From assembly GCF_002258315.1 (NCBI RefSeq), contig NZ_NOYD01000037.1:1-64000 (forward strand): a stretch of DNA of 64,000 bases, written 5' to 3'. Shown here one piece after another: positions 55,517-64,000 of this stretch (within the stretch, counting starts at the first letter, position 1; every line of letters starts with the position of its first letter). The position numbers were made by a program, and so were the translations under genes. This stretch comes from Rhodococcus sp. 06-462-5 (GTDB lineage: Bacteria; Actinomycetota; Actinomycetes; Mycobacteriales; Mycobacteriaceae). The notes beneath the pieces are model-generated. The model did no database searches. It was not told the origin of the DNA and saw only the letters and a list, made by a program, of their open reading frames with translations.

Positions 55517-56983
55517 CTACCGCGCGATGTCGGGCTTGTTCACCGCCGGATCGTTGTCGAGCACCGGATCCCACACGTCGCCGGGTAGGTCGCCCGGCAG
55601 ATAGCTGTTGCCGCGTCCGACGAATTTGTCGTCACGGCCTTCGCGGCGCATGGCCTCGAAGTCCGCCAGTGCACCGAAGGCCCATTTACCCAGCAGCGCA
55701 ATGGCTACCAGGTTCACCGTTGCCATCGCAGCCATGGCGACGTCCGCCAACGCCCACACCGTCGTCAGCGCGGACAGGGAGCCGAAGCCTATTGCTGCAA
55801 GGACGATGGTGCGTAACAGGTTCAGCAGTTTGCCCTCGACTCCGAGGAAGTTGAGGTTGATCTCGGCGTACGAATAGTTGCCGAGGATCGACGAGAACGC
55901 GAACACGAAAATCAAGAACGTCAGCGGAATCGTCGTCCACGTTCCCAGCTGAGCGGAGATCGAGTCCTGAGTCAGAACGGCACCCGCCACCCCGCTCGGG
56001 TTCTCGATGTCGTACACACCCGAGACCAGGATGATGAACGCCGTCGCGCTGCAGATGACGATGGTGTCGAAGAAGACACCGAGCGACTGGATCAGACCCT
56101 GCTTCACCGGATGGGACACCGTCGCTGTCGCAGCGGCGTTGGGTGCGCTACCCATGCCCGCCTCGTTGGAGAACAGGCCGCGTTTGACTCCGTTGAGCAT
56201 GGCGGCGAGTATTCCGCCGGTCGTCCCGCCGACCGCCTCGTTCAGGCCGAATGCGCTGGAGACGATCTGACCGAACACCGTCGGGATCTCACCGATGTTC
56301 ATCGCCACGATCACCAGTGCGAGCAACACGTAGACCAGCGCCATGGCGGGGAGCATGTACTCGGCCACCCGCGCGATTCGCCGGACACCACCGAAGAGGA
56401 TCGGAGCCGAGAGCACCACCAGGAACACCGCGATCCAACCTGCATCGATGTTCATCGTGGACGAGAACGACTCGGTGATCGTATTTGCCTGAACCATGTT
56501 GAACGCGAAGCCGAAAGCGAAGATCAGCAGGCACGCGAAGACGATTCCCCAACGACGCGAACCCAGACCCAACTGAATGTAGTAGGCCGGGCCACCGCGG
56601 AAGCTTCCATCGGGATTGCGCACCTTGTACATCTGCGCCAGAGTCGCCTCGACGAACGCAGTCGCCATGCCGACCACCGCGACCAGCCACATCCAGAAAA
56701 TCGCGCCCGGTCCACCGAGAGTGATGGCGATGGCGACGCCGGCGATGTTTCCCGTACCCACCCGGGATGCCAGGCCGACGCAGAATGCCTGGAACGCGGA
56801 AATTCCGCCCTCGGCGTTCGATCGAGATCCGCCGATCGACTTGAACATCGACGGCAGCAAGCGAACCTGGACGAACTTGGTGCGGACGGTGAAGTACAGC
56901 CCGACGCCGATCAACAAGTAGATGAGAAAAACGCTGTAGAGACGATCTGCCAAGAAGTCGATTATCGAACTGACGGTATCCAC
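55517..56983 (-). CDS. AGCS-family Na+:amino-acid symporter
   Basis: This 488-residue alanine/glycine:cation symporter has about eleven transmembrane segments and the motifs GVGLYFTVRTKFVQVRLLP, ASRVGTGNIAGVAIAITLGGPGA in pieces, and LFSNEAGMGSAPNAAA. A GTG start at 56983 with AGGA upstream gives the usual N-terminus; the frame is open to 57061. A second, more distant AGCS member is at 61307-62851. It may supply substrate to the amine oxidase next door, but no overlap ties them. Confidence 0.92.
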   Translation of the reverse strand: MDTVSSIIDFLADRLYSVFLIYLLIGVGLYFTVRTKFVQVRLLPSMFKSIGGSRSNAEGGISAFQAFCVGLASRVGTGNIAGVAIAITLGGPGAIFWMWLVAVVGMATAFVEATLAQMYKVRNPDGSFRGGPAYYIQLGLGSRRWGIVFACLLIFAFGFAFNMVQANTITESFSSTMNIDAGWIAVFLVVLSAPILFGGVRRIARVAEYMLPAMALVYVLLALVIVAMNIGEIPTVFGQIVSSAFGLNEAVGGTTGGILAAMLNGVKRGLFSNEAGMGSAPNAAATATVSHPVKQGLIQSLGVFFDTIVICSATAFIILVSGVYDIENPSGVAGAVLTQDSISAQLGTWTTIPLTFLIFVFAFSSILGNYSYAEINLNFLGVEGKLLNLLRTIVLAAIGFGSLSALTTVWALADVAMAAMATVNLVAIALLGKWAFGALADFEAMRREGRDDKFVGRGNSYLPGDLPGDVWDPVLDNDPAVNKPDIAR

Positions 56984-57091
56984 GGTGCCATCCTGAAGTG
57001 CTCGGTGTGGGTGCGTCGACAGCACATTACTCGCAGATGACCGAAAGTTTGCACCGAACATAGACGCACGGGTGGAGTTCGGAGAACTCTG

Positions 57092-58426
57092 TCAGTCTTC
57101 GGTAGCACCCCAGATGTCTCGGAAGGGAACCGGACGCCCCAGAATCCGTTCTGCTGCACGGTGTCCCGACTTCAACGCCGCGGTGACCGTTGCCGGATCA
57201 TCGGTCCAGGTCGCTTCACCGGCGAGATGAAGAACATCGCCGATCGGAGTGGCCAGGTCGTCGTGATCGCGCGTACGTGAACCCACCGTCATGTACGAGT
57301 ACGAGCCGTAGGAGAACGGATCGTCCTGCCAGCGAGTGACATACACGCTGTCCGGTGTAGCGACACGGTCGCCGTACAGGCCACGCAGTGCCTCGAGAAC
57401 CGAGTCCGCGATGCGGTCGTCGGACCAGTGCCGGATCTGCTGCGCGCACGCGCCCGCTGCGAACGTCAGAAGCGTCGGACGCCCCGGCGGCATGGTGACG
57501 TCGTACCAGGAGTGCCACCAGCGCCCGGCTTCGCCCTGCTGTCGTACGACGTAGACGTTCTCGTCCCAGAACTTGGTGGGGAACCGGATGAACACCTTCT
57601 CGAAGGCATTCATCTCCAATCGTTCCAGGGCACCCGAAACGGGTTCCGGTAGAGGAGGTTCCACCGTGAACGCCGGAGACTTCAGTACGCCGATCGGCAC
57701 CGTCACCACAGCGCGCTCGGCCGAGAACGTCCCGGACCCGGTATCGACCAGAACTCCGTCTTGATCCCACCGGACCTGCGTCACAACGCGTTCGAGTCGA
57801 ACATCGAGCCCCTCGGCCAGGCGAACGGCCAATTCGTCGTAACCATCCGGGAACACGACTTCGTCCCCCTCGATGGCGTCGTCGTCCAAACCGTGCGCGT
57901 CGAGGAGATCTTTTCCCACCCCCAACTGTTCCTCGGCGCGATGTCCGAGAAACTCGCGGACTCGTTCGAGTCGATCGTCGTTCCAATCCAGTTGCGTCAG
58001 AGTTGCTTCCATCGCGGCACCGAACGACGTTCCGGGGGACGACTTCGCGATGGTCGTCGCGAACAGTTCGTCGAAGTGGTGAACGTCGGCACCGAACTGG
58101 GCGGCGGCCGCCTCGCTCAACCTGGTCCCGGTGGGGGAGTAGTAGGCAATGGGCCTGCCGTCCGGCTGGTAGCTACCGACAGTGAATTCGACGGTCCGCA
58201 TTCCGAAAGCGTGTACGGCATCGGCGAGGGGGTTGCCGTCTGTTCCGTGAATCCAGGACGCTCCGACGTCGAGGGTGCCTTCGTCGGTGCGCATCGTCCG
58301 GACGCGACCGCCCACGCGATCTCTGGCCTCGAGAACGACGACGCGCTGGCCGGCGCGATGCAGAAGTGTCGCAACGACCAAGCCGGAAATACCTGCTCCC
58401 ACCACGAGGGTATCGACGTGTGTCAT
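57092..58426 (-). CDS. Flavin monoamine/polyamine oxidase
   Basis: This 444-residue FAD amine oxidase has the N-terminal dinucleotide motif VVGAGISGLVVATLLHRAG, the family signature LEARDRVGGRVRT, VGASWIHG, and the C-terminal LHLAGEATWTDDPATVTAALKSGHRAA, which closes over FAD. It should oxidise a primary or secondary amine to an aldehyde, with H2O2 and ammonia or amine as products. ATG 58426 has AGGAG five bases upstream. It is 30 bp from the kinase gene stop, so the kinase and oxidase may be co-transcribed. Confidence 0.92.
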   Translation of the reverse strand: MTHVDTLVVGAGISGLVVATLLHRAGQRVVVLEARDRVGGRVRTMRTDEGTLDVGASWIHGTDGNPLADAVHAFGMRTVEFTVGSYQPDGRPIAYYSPTGTRLSEAAAAQFGADVHHFDELFATTIAKSSPGTSFGAAMEATLTQLDWNDDRLERVREFLGHRAEEQLGVGKDLLDAHGLDDDAIEGDEVVFPDGYDELAVRLAEGLDVRLERVVTQVRWDQDGVLVDTGSGTFSAERAVVTVPIGVLKSPAFTVEPPLPEPVSGALERLEMNAFEKVFIRFPTKFWDENVYVVRQQGEAGRWWHSWYDVTMPPGRPTLLTFAAGACAQQIRHWSDDRIADSVLEALRGLYGDRVATPDSVYVTRWQDDPFSYGSYSYMTVGSRTRDHDDLATPIGDVLHLAGEATWTDDPATVTAALKSGHRAAERILGRPVPFRDIWGATED

Positions 58427-58456
58427 CGTCACTCCTGTCTACCTACGGCCGTGGAG

Positions 58457-59812
58457 TCAGTTCCCTCGGCCGGAATTGCCGTTGCCGTTGCCGTTGCCAC
58501 TGTTTCCGTTGCTGTTCCCATTTCCGTTGCCGTTTCCCGAGTTGCCCGAGTTTCCGTTTCCGTTCCCCGAATTGCCGTTCCCCGGCGGTAGCGGGGCCGG
58601 CGCAACGGGCTCGATCGGAACCGGATTCGTCGTGCTGACGGGGGCAGGCTCGGGCGGGTCCGAGAACACCGGAATCGAACTCGCAGGTGCAGGGTCAGGC
58701 GCAGGAGTCGTAGGTGCCGCTGTGGTCGACTCCACGAGTGTCGGAGTAGGTGTCGGCGGCGCCATGGGCTCCGGCTCCTCACCCGTGCCGACTGCGACCC
58801 AGACGATCGCCGCTCCCAGCGACACGAACAGAGCCGCTGCCGCCGGGATCAGCCATCGTCGGCGCAGAGCTCCCGCTTCGGTCGACGGTGGAACTGCCGG
58901 AGACGCAACCGTATTCGTGGGTTCGACGGGAATCACGGCAGTGCGCGGAAGAGATGTCGTGCTTCGCGACAGCCCACGCAACCGGTGGGCGACCGCAGCT
59001 GCGGCCGGTCGATCCTCCGGTCGTCTGGATGTCATCTCCGTCAACAACGCGTGCCAGTCCGATCCGAGCCCCTCGGGGACGGCGGGATCTCGGTGCAGGC
59101 GCGCCACCGCTGCTGCCACGGCGCTTCCCTCGAATACCATTGTGCCGGTGAGGCATTCAATGAGAACGAGCCCCAAGGTGTAGATGTCCGTCGGTGGGCC
59201 TGCAGACGTACCCGTCGCCTGCTCCGGGCTGAGGTAGTGCGCAGTACCGACTGTGGTGCCGTGCTCGGTGAGTCGTTCGGCGTCGACGAGACGAGCGATG
59301 CCGAAATCGGCAAGTTTGGCGCACTGTCCCACGCCCACGTCCGGAGACTGCGCAACGAGGATGTTGGCCGGTTTGATGTCGCGATGCACCACACCCTGAT
59401 CGTGAATGTAGGCGAGAGCCTCCGCCAGCTCGCAACCGATCCGAGCGACGTGGGCACCGTCCATCGTTCGGCCCTGGCGATACGCACTCAGCGTCGGACC
59501 GTCGACCAGCTCCATCACCAGGTACGGCACCGGCACTCCGCCGGCATCGTGTGCAGTGCCTGCGTCGTACAGCGTCACCAGACCCGGGTGCGACAGCGAC
59601 GCGAGAGTCCGAATTTCTGCATCGATGCGCTGAGCAGTGTCCGGTGGCTCACCGTGGCGGAATATCTTCACCGCGACGGATCGGCCGAGAACGTGGTCGT
59701 CGGCCTGCACGACGTCGGCCATACCGCCGCGCCCCAATACTGTTCCCAGTCGGTATCGACCCGCGAAGAGGTGGTCGTGAGGGGCACGAGGACGTGAGTC
59801 CGCTCCCACCAT
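58457..59812 (-). CDS. Membrane-anchored Ser/Thr protein kinase with Gly/Asn-rich tail
   Basis: This 451-residue protein has a Hanks-type kinase domain (residues ~15-275) with the P-loop LGRGGMADV, catalytic Lys in VAVKIF, HRDIKPANIL, DFGIAR and GTAHYLSPEQATG. A basic stop-transfer precedes a single membrane segment (RRRWLIPAAAALFVSLGAAIVWVAV, about residues 318-342, in pieces). The extracellular part is Pro/Thr-rich and ends in about 40 residues of G-N-G-N/G-N-S repeats. PASTA domains are absent. It probably signals from the envelope. Confidence 0.93.
   Translation of the reverse strand: MVGADSRPRAPHDHLFAGRYRLGTVLGRGGMADVVQADDHVLGRSVAVKIFRHGEPPDTAQRIDAEIRTLASLSHPGLVTLYDAGTAHDAGGVPVPYLVMELVDGPTLSAYRQGRTMDGAHVARIGCELAEALAYIHDQGVVHRDIKPANILVAQSPDVGVGQCAKLADFGIARLVDAERLTEHGTTVGTAHYLSPEQATGTSAGPPTDIYTLGLVLIECLTGTMVFEGSAVAAAVARLHRDPAVPEGLGSDWHALLTEMTSRRPEDRPAAAAVAHRLRGLSRSTTSLPRTAVIPVEPTNTVASPAVPPSTEAGALRRRWLIPAAAALFVSLGAAIVWVAVGTGEEPEPMAPPTPTPTLVESTTAAPTTPAPDPAPASSIPVFSDPPEPAPVSTTNPVPIEPVAPAPLPPGNGNSGNGNGNSGNSGNGNGNGNSNGNSGNGNGNGNSGRGN
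58460..58583 (-). repeat. Short tandem repeat coding the Gly/Asn-rich kinase tail
   Basis: The coding strand repeats GGN-AAY units, giving Gly-Asn dipeptides broken by Ser. The units differ mainly at wobble positions, so the run is partly protein-conserved rather than a pure slippage product. Length change by slippage is possible. Confidence 0.7.
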
Positions 59813-59960
59813 CGGTCACCGCCGTTCGTCGAGTCCTCCGAGCACCTTAGCCAACGGACAGACGCGCAGACCGCAGTCGGGTGTCGACATCTCGGTGCGG
59901 TCGGGCATGATGATGCCCCGGGTGGGGACCGATCGATCAGTATCGAGGGAGGGTCCACCC

Positions 59961-61214
59961 ATGCATCGACATTCGACGAGTGCCGACATTTCGCCGATGT
60001 CGATCGATATCACGTCGGTCTACCAGCCGATCGTCACGCTGGACGGACGCGCCGTCGTGGGGTACGAAGCGTTGGTACGGACCTGCGGAGACGGCGCGCC
60101 TGTTCCGCCGCCGGAACTGTTGGGCGTGGCACGGGCACAGGGCGTCACTGCCGATTTCGATTGGCGGTGCCGACTCAGCGCGTTGCGCGGTGCCTTCGAG
60201 TCCGGCTATCCCGACCAGCTCGCACTGTTCGTCAATGCCGAACCCATCGCCCTCGATGCGCCGCCTCCTCGGGACTGCCTACCGATTCTCGCGGATGCGT
60301 CGCGGCTGTCCATCATCGTGGAGATCACCGAGCGAGACCTGATGGGTGATCCGGCCGGTCTGCTGAGGGCGGCCGAACACGCTCGAAACCTGGGGTGGCG
60401 AGTCGCCATCGACGATGTGGGGGCAGATTCTTCCAGCCTCGCGCTGATACCACTGCTGCGTCCCGACGTGATCAAGCTGGACATGGCACTCGTGCAGGGG
60501 CGTTCGAGCAACGAGACCGCCGCCATCGTTGCCGCCGTTGCGGCCGAGGCCGAACGCACCGGTGCCCTGGTTCTGGCCGAGGGAATCGAAACCGAGTTCC
60601 ACGAGAATTGTGCGCGCGCCATGGGTGCCGTTCTGGGGCAGGGTTACCTCTACGGCGCACCGGAGGCTCTCCCGGATTTCGGTGAGGTGCTCGGGCCGGT
60701 CCGTTCGCTCGATCTGAATGGAACGGTGACCGTTCGTGCTCCCGTGGCGGTCACGCCGTACGGGCTCACCCATGCTCTCGGTGCCCGCAGGCACGCGGAT
60801 TCGACATTGCTCGACGCCATCGAGAACAGTCTGCTGCACAGTGCGTACGGCACCGGTTCCTCGACCGTCGTACTGGCGACGGTGAGCGCGTCCACCGGCC
60901 TGACGCCTGCCCGCGAGGCGATCTTCGAAGACCTTGCTGCACGTACCGCGCTGATGGCCGTCTTCGACTCGCATGCCGCGCCGCCCGCTGCCGGCTTCCG
61001 GACCGTGGTCGTGGGCGCGGACGAACCGTTGGCACTGGAACGTTCGATCGTGATCGTGGCTCCGATGTCGAGCGTGGCGCTCATCGCGGTCGAGCGAGGA
61101 GCGGCCGAGGACGGCACCCCGATGTATGACTACCGCCTCACCTACGACCGTCATGTCGTACTGGATGCTGCAACGGTGCTTCTGAGACGGATACCGGCCA
61201 GATCTGCGATGTGA
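59961..61214 (+). CDS. EAL phosphodiesterase-type protein with C-terminal DICT-like domain
   Basis: This protein of about 417 residues has an EAL domain (residues ~10-235) with YQPIVTLDGRAVVGYEALVR (pieces), the metal-binding Glu in GYEAL, NAEP, EITERDL, IDDVGADSSSLALIPLLRPDVIKLD (pieces) and AEGIET. The catalytic EAL is intact, so it may hydrolyse cyclic-di-GMP, but the IDDxG loop differs from IDDFG. The C-terminal ~180 residues (THALGARRHADSTLLDAIEN, later VVLATVSAS, TYDRHVVLDAATV) look like a DICT sensory domain. ATG 59961 was preferred, with GAGGG upstream; the frame opens at 59895. The gene is divergent from the kinase. Confidence 0.87.
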   Translation: MHRHSTSADISPMSIDITSVYQPIVTLDGRAVVGYEALVRTCGDGAPVPPPELLGVARAQGVTADFDWRCRLSALRGAFESGYPDQLALFVNAEPIALDAPPPRDCLPILADASRLSIIVEITERDLMGDPAGLLRAAEHARNLGWRVAIDDVGADSSSLALIPLLRPDVIKLDMALVQGRSSNETAAIVAAVAAEAERTGALVLAEGIETEFHENCARAMGAVLGQGYLYGAPEALPDFGEVLGPVRSLDLNGTVTVRAPVAVTPYGLTHALGARRHADSTLLDAIENSLLHSAYGTGSSTVVLATVSASTGLTPAREAIFEDLAARTALMAVFDSHAAPPAAGFRTVVVGADEPLALERSIVIVAPMSSVALIAVERGAAEDGTPMYDYRLTYDRHVVLDAATVLLRRIPARSAM

Positions 61215-61306
61215 GTCCGCGGGCTCCTCGTCAAGATCAAGTAAATTGTTGCCCGAAATTCGGTAAATCACGTCTTCGGCCGTCCCTGTGCTGTTCACTC
61301 GAAGCC

Positions 61307-62851
61307 ATGAGCTCTCACCCCCTCGCAACCGATCTATTGGCCGCGGACGGAGGCACGATCAGCTCCATCGAGACGGCGATCAACAATGCCTTCGATCCGA
61401 TCTCCGCTGCCGTGTCGAACGTCGTCTTCTTCACCGTGAATATCGGTGGGGCCGCTGTTCCATTGATCGTCCTGTGGCTCATCGTCGGAGCCGTCGTCTT
61501 CACGGTGGCGTTCAAGTTCATCCAGGTCCGCGGAATCAAGAGAGCGTTGATTCTGGTCAGCGGCAAGGAGGACGAGGCAGACGCGCCAGGAGAAGTCAGC
61601 CACTTCAGAGCCCTCACCGCCGCGGTGTCCGGAACCGTCGGGCTCGGCAACATCGCCGGTGTCGCCGTCGCAGTGACGCTCGGTGGCCCCGGCGCGACGC
61701 TGTGGATGATCCTCGCCGGCTTGCTGGGTATGGCATCGAAGTTCGTCGAGTGCACGCTCGGTGTGAAGTACCGAGACATCAACGACGACGGCACCGTCTC
61801 CGGTGGGCCGATGAAATACCTGACCAAGGGCCTCGCGGAGCGGGGACTCGCCAAGGTCGGCAAGGTCATGGCCGTCTTCTACGCCATCGTCATCACGTTC
61901 TTCGCCATCAGCGGCGGCAACATGTTCCAGGCCAATCAGACCTACGCGCAGGTCCGTTCGGTCACCGGCGGTGACGACGGATTCCTCGGCTCGGACGGAG
62001 CCAAGGCCGTCTTCGGTATCGTCATCGCACTGATCATCGGACTGGTCATCATCGGCGGCATGAAGTCGATCTCGGCGGTCACCGCCAAGCTCGTGCCGAC
62101 CATGGCGTTGATCTACATCGTCGCGTGCGGCGTCGTCATCGCCGTCAACTTCCGTTCGGTTCCCACGGCGTTCACCGCGATCTTCGAGGGTGCGTTCTCG
62201 CCCGAAGGTGTGGCCGGCGGTGTACTCGGCGTCATGATCATCGGATTCCAGCGCGCCGCGTTCTCGAACGAGGCCGGACTGGGTTCGGCGGCCATCGCGC
62301 ACTCGGCAGTCAAGACCAGGCATCCGGTCACCGAGGGCTTCGTGGCCATGCTCGAACCCTTCATCGACACGGTCGTCATCTGTACCGCGACGGCACTGAC
62401 CATCGTGATCGCCAATACCGTCACCTGGCAGGACCAACGGGCGATCGTCGCCGAGACGGGCGAGCTTCCCGCCGGAGGTGTCACCCTCACCTCCGACGCT
62501 TTCGAGACCGTGCTGCCGTGGTTCCCGTACATACTGACGGTTGCTGTCGCGCTGTTCGCGCTGTCCACCGCCATCACCTGGGCCTACTACGGCCTGCAGG
62601 CGTGGACGTCACTGTTCGGCCGCAGCCGCCTGTCGCGCAGCTTCTTCAACATCATGTTCTGCGTGTTCACCGTCATCGGAACCGTGCTGTCGCTCGGCTC
62701 GGTGCTCGACTTCGCCGACGCCACCCTGTTCCTGCTGGCGTTGGTCAACATCACGGGCCTGTACCTGCTGTTGCCCGTGGTCAAGCGTGAACTCTCCGAG
62801 TACCTGGCGATGCGCCGGGGCGAGCCGGACAAGGTCGACGTCGAGGTGTGA
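61307..62851 (+). CDS. AGCS-family Na+:amino-acid symporter (second copy)
   Basis: This 514-residue sodium:alanine/glycine symporter has VSGTVGLGNIAGVAVAVTLGGPGA (pieces), GGPMKYLTKGLAERG, the late FSNEAGLGSAAIAHSAVKTRHPVTEG and a C-terminal membrane region. It is only distantly similar to the copy at 55517, so this is an ancient paralogue and not a recent duplication. The start ATG 61307 has a weak ribosome-binding site. A perfect hairpin follows the stop. Confidence 0.92.
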   Translation: MSSHPLATDLLAADGGTISSIETAINNAFDPISAAVSNVVFFTVNIGGAAVPLIVLWLIVGAVVFTVAFKFIQVRGIKRALILVSGKEDEADAPGEVSHFRALTAAVSGTVGLGNIAGVAVAVTLGGPGATLWMILAGLLGMASKFVECTLGVKYRDINDDGTVSGGPMKYLTKGLAERGLAKVGKVMAVFYAIVITFFAISGGNMFQANQTYAQVRSVTGGDDGFLGSDGAKAVFGIVIALIIGLVIIGGMKSISAVTAKLVPTMALIYIVACGVVIAVNFRSVPTAFTAIFEGAFSPEGVAGGVLGVMIIGFQRAAFSNEAGLGSAAIAHSAVKTRHPVTEGFVAMLEPFIDTVVICTATALTIVIANTVTWQDQRAIVAETGELPAGGVTLTSDAFETVLPWFPYILTVAVALFALSTAITWAYYGLQAWTSLFGRSRLSRSFFNIMFCVFTVIGTVLSLGSVLDFADATLFLLALVNITGLYLLLPVVKRELSEYLAMRRGEPDKVDVEV

Positions 62852-62867
62852 CGGGTCGTTCGAACCG

Positions 62868-62903
62868 AATCGACGAGACTGGGCAGTATCAGTCTCGTCG
62901 ATT
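62868..62903. terminator. Perfect 14-bp hairpin after the AGCS gene
   Basis: AATCGACGAGACTG and CAGTCTCGTCGATT form a perfect 14-bp stem with an 8-nt loop, 16 bp after the stop. A further CCGA/TCGG can add pairs across a one-base bulge. There is no U-run, so it may act as a weak or Rho-assisted terminator, or as an RNA-stability element. Confidence 0.6.
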
Positions 62904-62993
62904 TCGGGTATCAGGTATATCTCTTTGACTGATGTCCCGTAGTGCTCGACAGTGGTGGTAGTCACATACACGCCACAACGAAAGTCGGCCTTC

Positions 62994-63980
62994 GTGGACA
63001 TTTCAACGATCTCTCTCCCCACCTTCGCGGTCGGTACCGCTGCAACCGGCGGCAAGCCGCACGCCGTTCTACTGAACAACGGTCGGCTGCTCGATCTCGA
63101 CTCGGTGGCCGATCGGCTCGGCCTCTCGGCACCCGTCACGACCCGCGATCTGCTCGACGTCTGGGATCGGGTACTGCCGGTCCTGCGTTCGTTCGACGAT
63201 GCAGACGGACAATGGACCGACGCCTCCGATGCCACGGTGCACGCGCCGGTCGAACCCCGCCAGATTCTGCAGGCCGGAGCCAACTACCGCACTCACGTCA
63301 TCGATCTCGCGGTCAAACATGCCGACACAGCCGACGGCAGGACCGAGGACGAGGTTCGCGCCGAGACCGCGGCCATGATGGACAAGCGTGCGGCGGAGGG
63401 CGATCCGTATTTCTTCGTCGGGTTGCCCTCGGCGATCACCGGCCCGTACGACGAGGTCGTCCTGCCTCCAGGCACGTCCAAGAACGACTGGGAGCTCGAA
63501 CTCGTTGCCGTCGTGGGACGTTCGGGCTACCGTCTTGATCCGTCCGAGGCTCTCGACGTGATCGCCGGCTACACGATTGCAAACGACCTGACCACACGTG
63601 AGTTGGTGTTCCGGCGCGATATGCCCGAAATCGGCACCGACTGGCTGCGGGCGAAGAACGCACCGGGCTTTCTGCCACTCGGTCCGTGGATCGTGCCGAA
63701 GGACGACGCGGGCGACGTCGCGCAGATGCGGCTGACCCTCGAACTCGACGGCACGACAATGCAGGACGAATCCACCGAGGACATGCTCTTCGACGTGGCC
63801 GCGCTTGTCGCTGCCGTCTCACAGACGGTACGACTGCTTCCCGGCGACCTCGTTCTGACGGGCAGTCCGGCCGGCAACGGAATGCACTGGGGTCGATTGC
63901 TGCGCGACGGCGACGTGATGACCTCCACCATCACCGGTCTCGGCTACCAGCAGACACCGGTCGTGGGAAGCGCATCATGA
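62994..63980 (+). CDS. Fumarylacetoacetate hydrolase (FAH) family protein
   Basis: This protein of about 328 residues has the FAH fold: ILQAGANYRTHV, KNDWELELVAVVGR (metal Glu-x-Glu), GYTIANDLTTRELVFRRD and LLPGDLVLTGSPAGNG. Family members hydrolyse or decarboxylate acylpyruvates in aromatic catabolism. GTG 62994 is used; the frame begins at GTG 62952 and the real start is uncertain, since neither has a good ribosome-binding site. The stop overlaps the next ATG by 4 nt (ATGA), so it is coupled to a gene that leaves the window. Confidence 0.88.
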   Translation: MDISTISLPTFAVGTAATGGKPHAVLLNNGRLLDLDSVADRLGLSAPVTTRDLLDVWDRVLPVLRSFDDADGQWTDASDATVHAPVEPRQILQAGANYRTHVIDLAVKHADTADGRTEDEVRAETAAMMDKRAAEGDPYFFVGLPSAITGPYDEVVLPPGTSKNDWELELVAVVGRSGYRLDPSEALDVIAGYTIANDLTTRELVFRRDMPEIGTDWLRAKNAPGFLPLGPWIVPKDDAGDVAQMRLTLELDGTTMQDESTEDMLFDVAALVAAVSQTVRLLPGDLVLTGSPAGNGMHWGRLLRDGDVMTSTITGLGYQQTPVVGSAS

Positions 63981-64000
63981 CGTCGGTGTTGGTCATCGGA
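63977..64000 (+). CDS. Start of a further gene, partial (probable flavoprotein)
   Basis: Eight codons are visible: MTSVLVIG. The start overlaps the FAH stop by 4 nt. The VLVIG beginning suggests a Rossmann dinucleotide-binding N-terminus, as in FAD-dependent monooxygenases that often pair with FAH-family hydrolases. The rest lies outside the window, so the function is a guess. Confidence 0.45.

Noticed and set aside
1..64000. CRISPR array, insertion sequence, integrase, prophage or rRNA
   Set aside because: No regularly spaced direct repeats, transposase or integrase motifs, or rRNA-like conserved blocks were seen on either strand.

Overview
The window is high-GC DNA with actinobacterial gene styles: GTG/ATG starts, ATGA overlaps, a two-subunit FecCD siderophore importer, an IdeR/DtxR-like iron box, a LuxR-type BenR and a ben gene order (A-B-C/D-R-K-E) like that of mycolic-acid actinobacteria. 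A Rhodococcus-like chromosome is the best reading; this is inference from gene content, not from a marker gene. No rRNA, complete tRNA, CRISPR array or insertion sequence was seen.

Layout. 1-12.9 kb: a siderophore block with a 5'-truncated NRPS, a stand-alone aryl carrier protein, an opposing siderophore-interacting protein fused to a methyltransferase-like domain, an iron box, and two FecCD permeases. 12.9-15.9 kb: mostly non-coding sequence with two diverged ~350-bp repeats, each ending in a tRNA-Pro-like 3' half and a terminator, flanking a PAS-GGDEF gene. 15.9-34.6 kb: an aromatic-acid funnel. Leftward genes encode a hydrolase, an aldehyde dehydrogenase, a GMC oxidoreductase, an AraC regulator, catC, catA, catB and a LysR regulator. 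Rightward genes are benA, benB, a benC-FCD-benD fusion, benR, benK and benE. Together they would take an aromatic alcohol through aldehyde, benzoate, catechol and muconate to the muconolactone/enol-lactone stage. The benA and benK upstream regions share an identical 22-bp box.

35.3-43.0 kb: a leftward operon (DapA-like lyase, FAD oxidase, allophanate-hydrolase-C-like protein, dihydropyrimidinase-like amidohydrolase), a divergent LacI regulator and an amino-acid-type ABC importer. An identical 15-bp palindrome-like site lies in front of the operon/regulator and, inverted, in front of the importer, which suggests one regulon. 43.1-51.5 kb: mixed genes including a TerD protein fused to a PD-(D/E)XK nuclease-like domain, RidA with a frameshifted HxlR regulator, an SNF2 helicase with a SWIM partner, a Nei/Fpg glycosylase, a carboxymuconolactone-decarboxylase-family protein and an MmyB-type regulator remnant. 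51.6-64 kb: an SRPBCC-acyl-CoA-ligase fusion, three Na+-coupled carriers, a flavin amine oxidase, a Ser/Thr kinase with a Gly/Asn-rich tail, an EAL-DICT protein, an FAH-family hydrolase and the first codons of a probable flavoprotein.

Start sites were chosen from ribosome-binding sites, overlaps and family N-termini. The least certain are marked in their entries.
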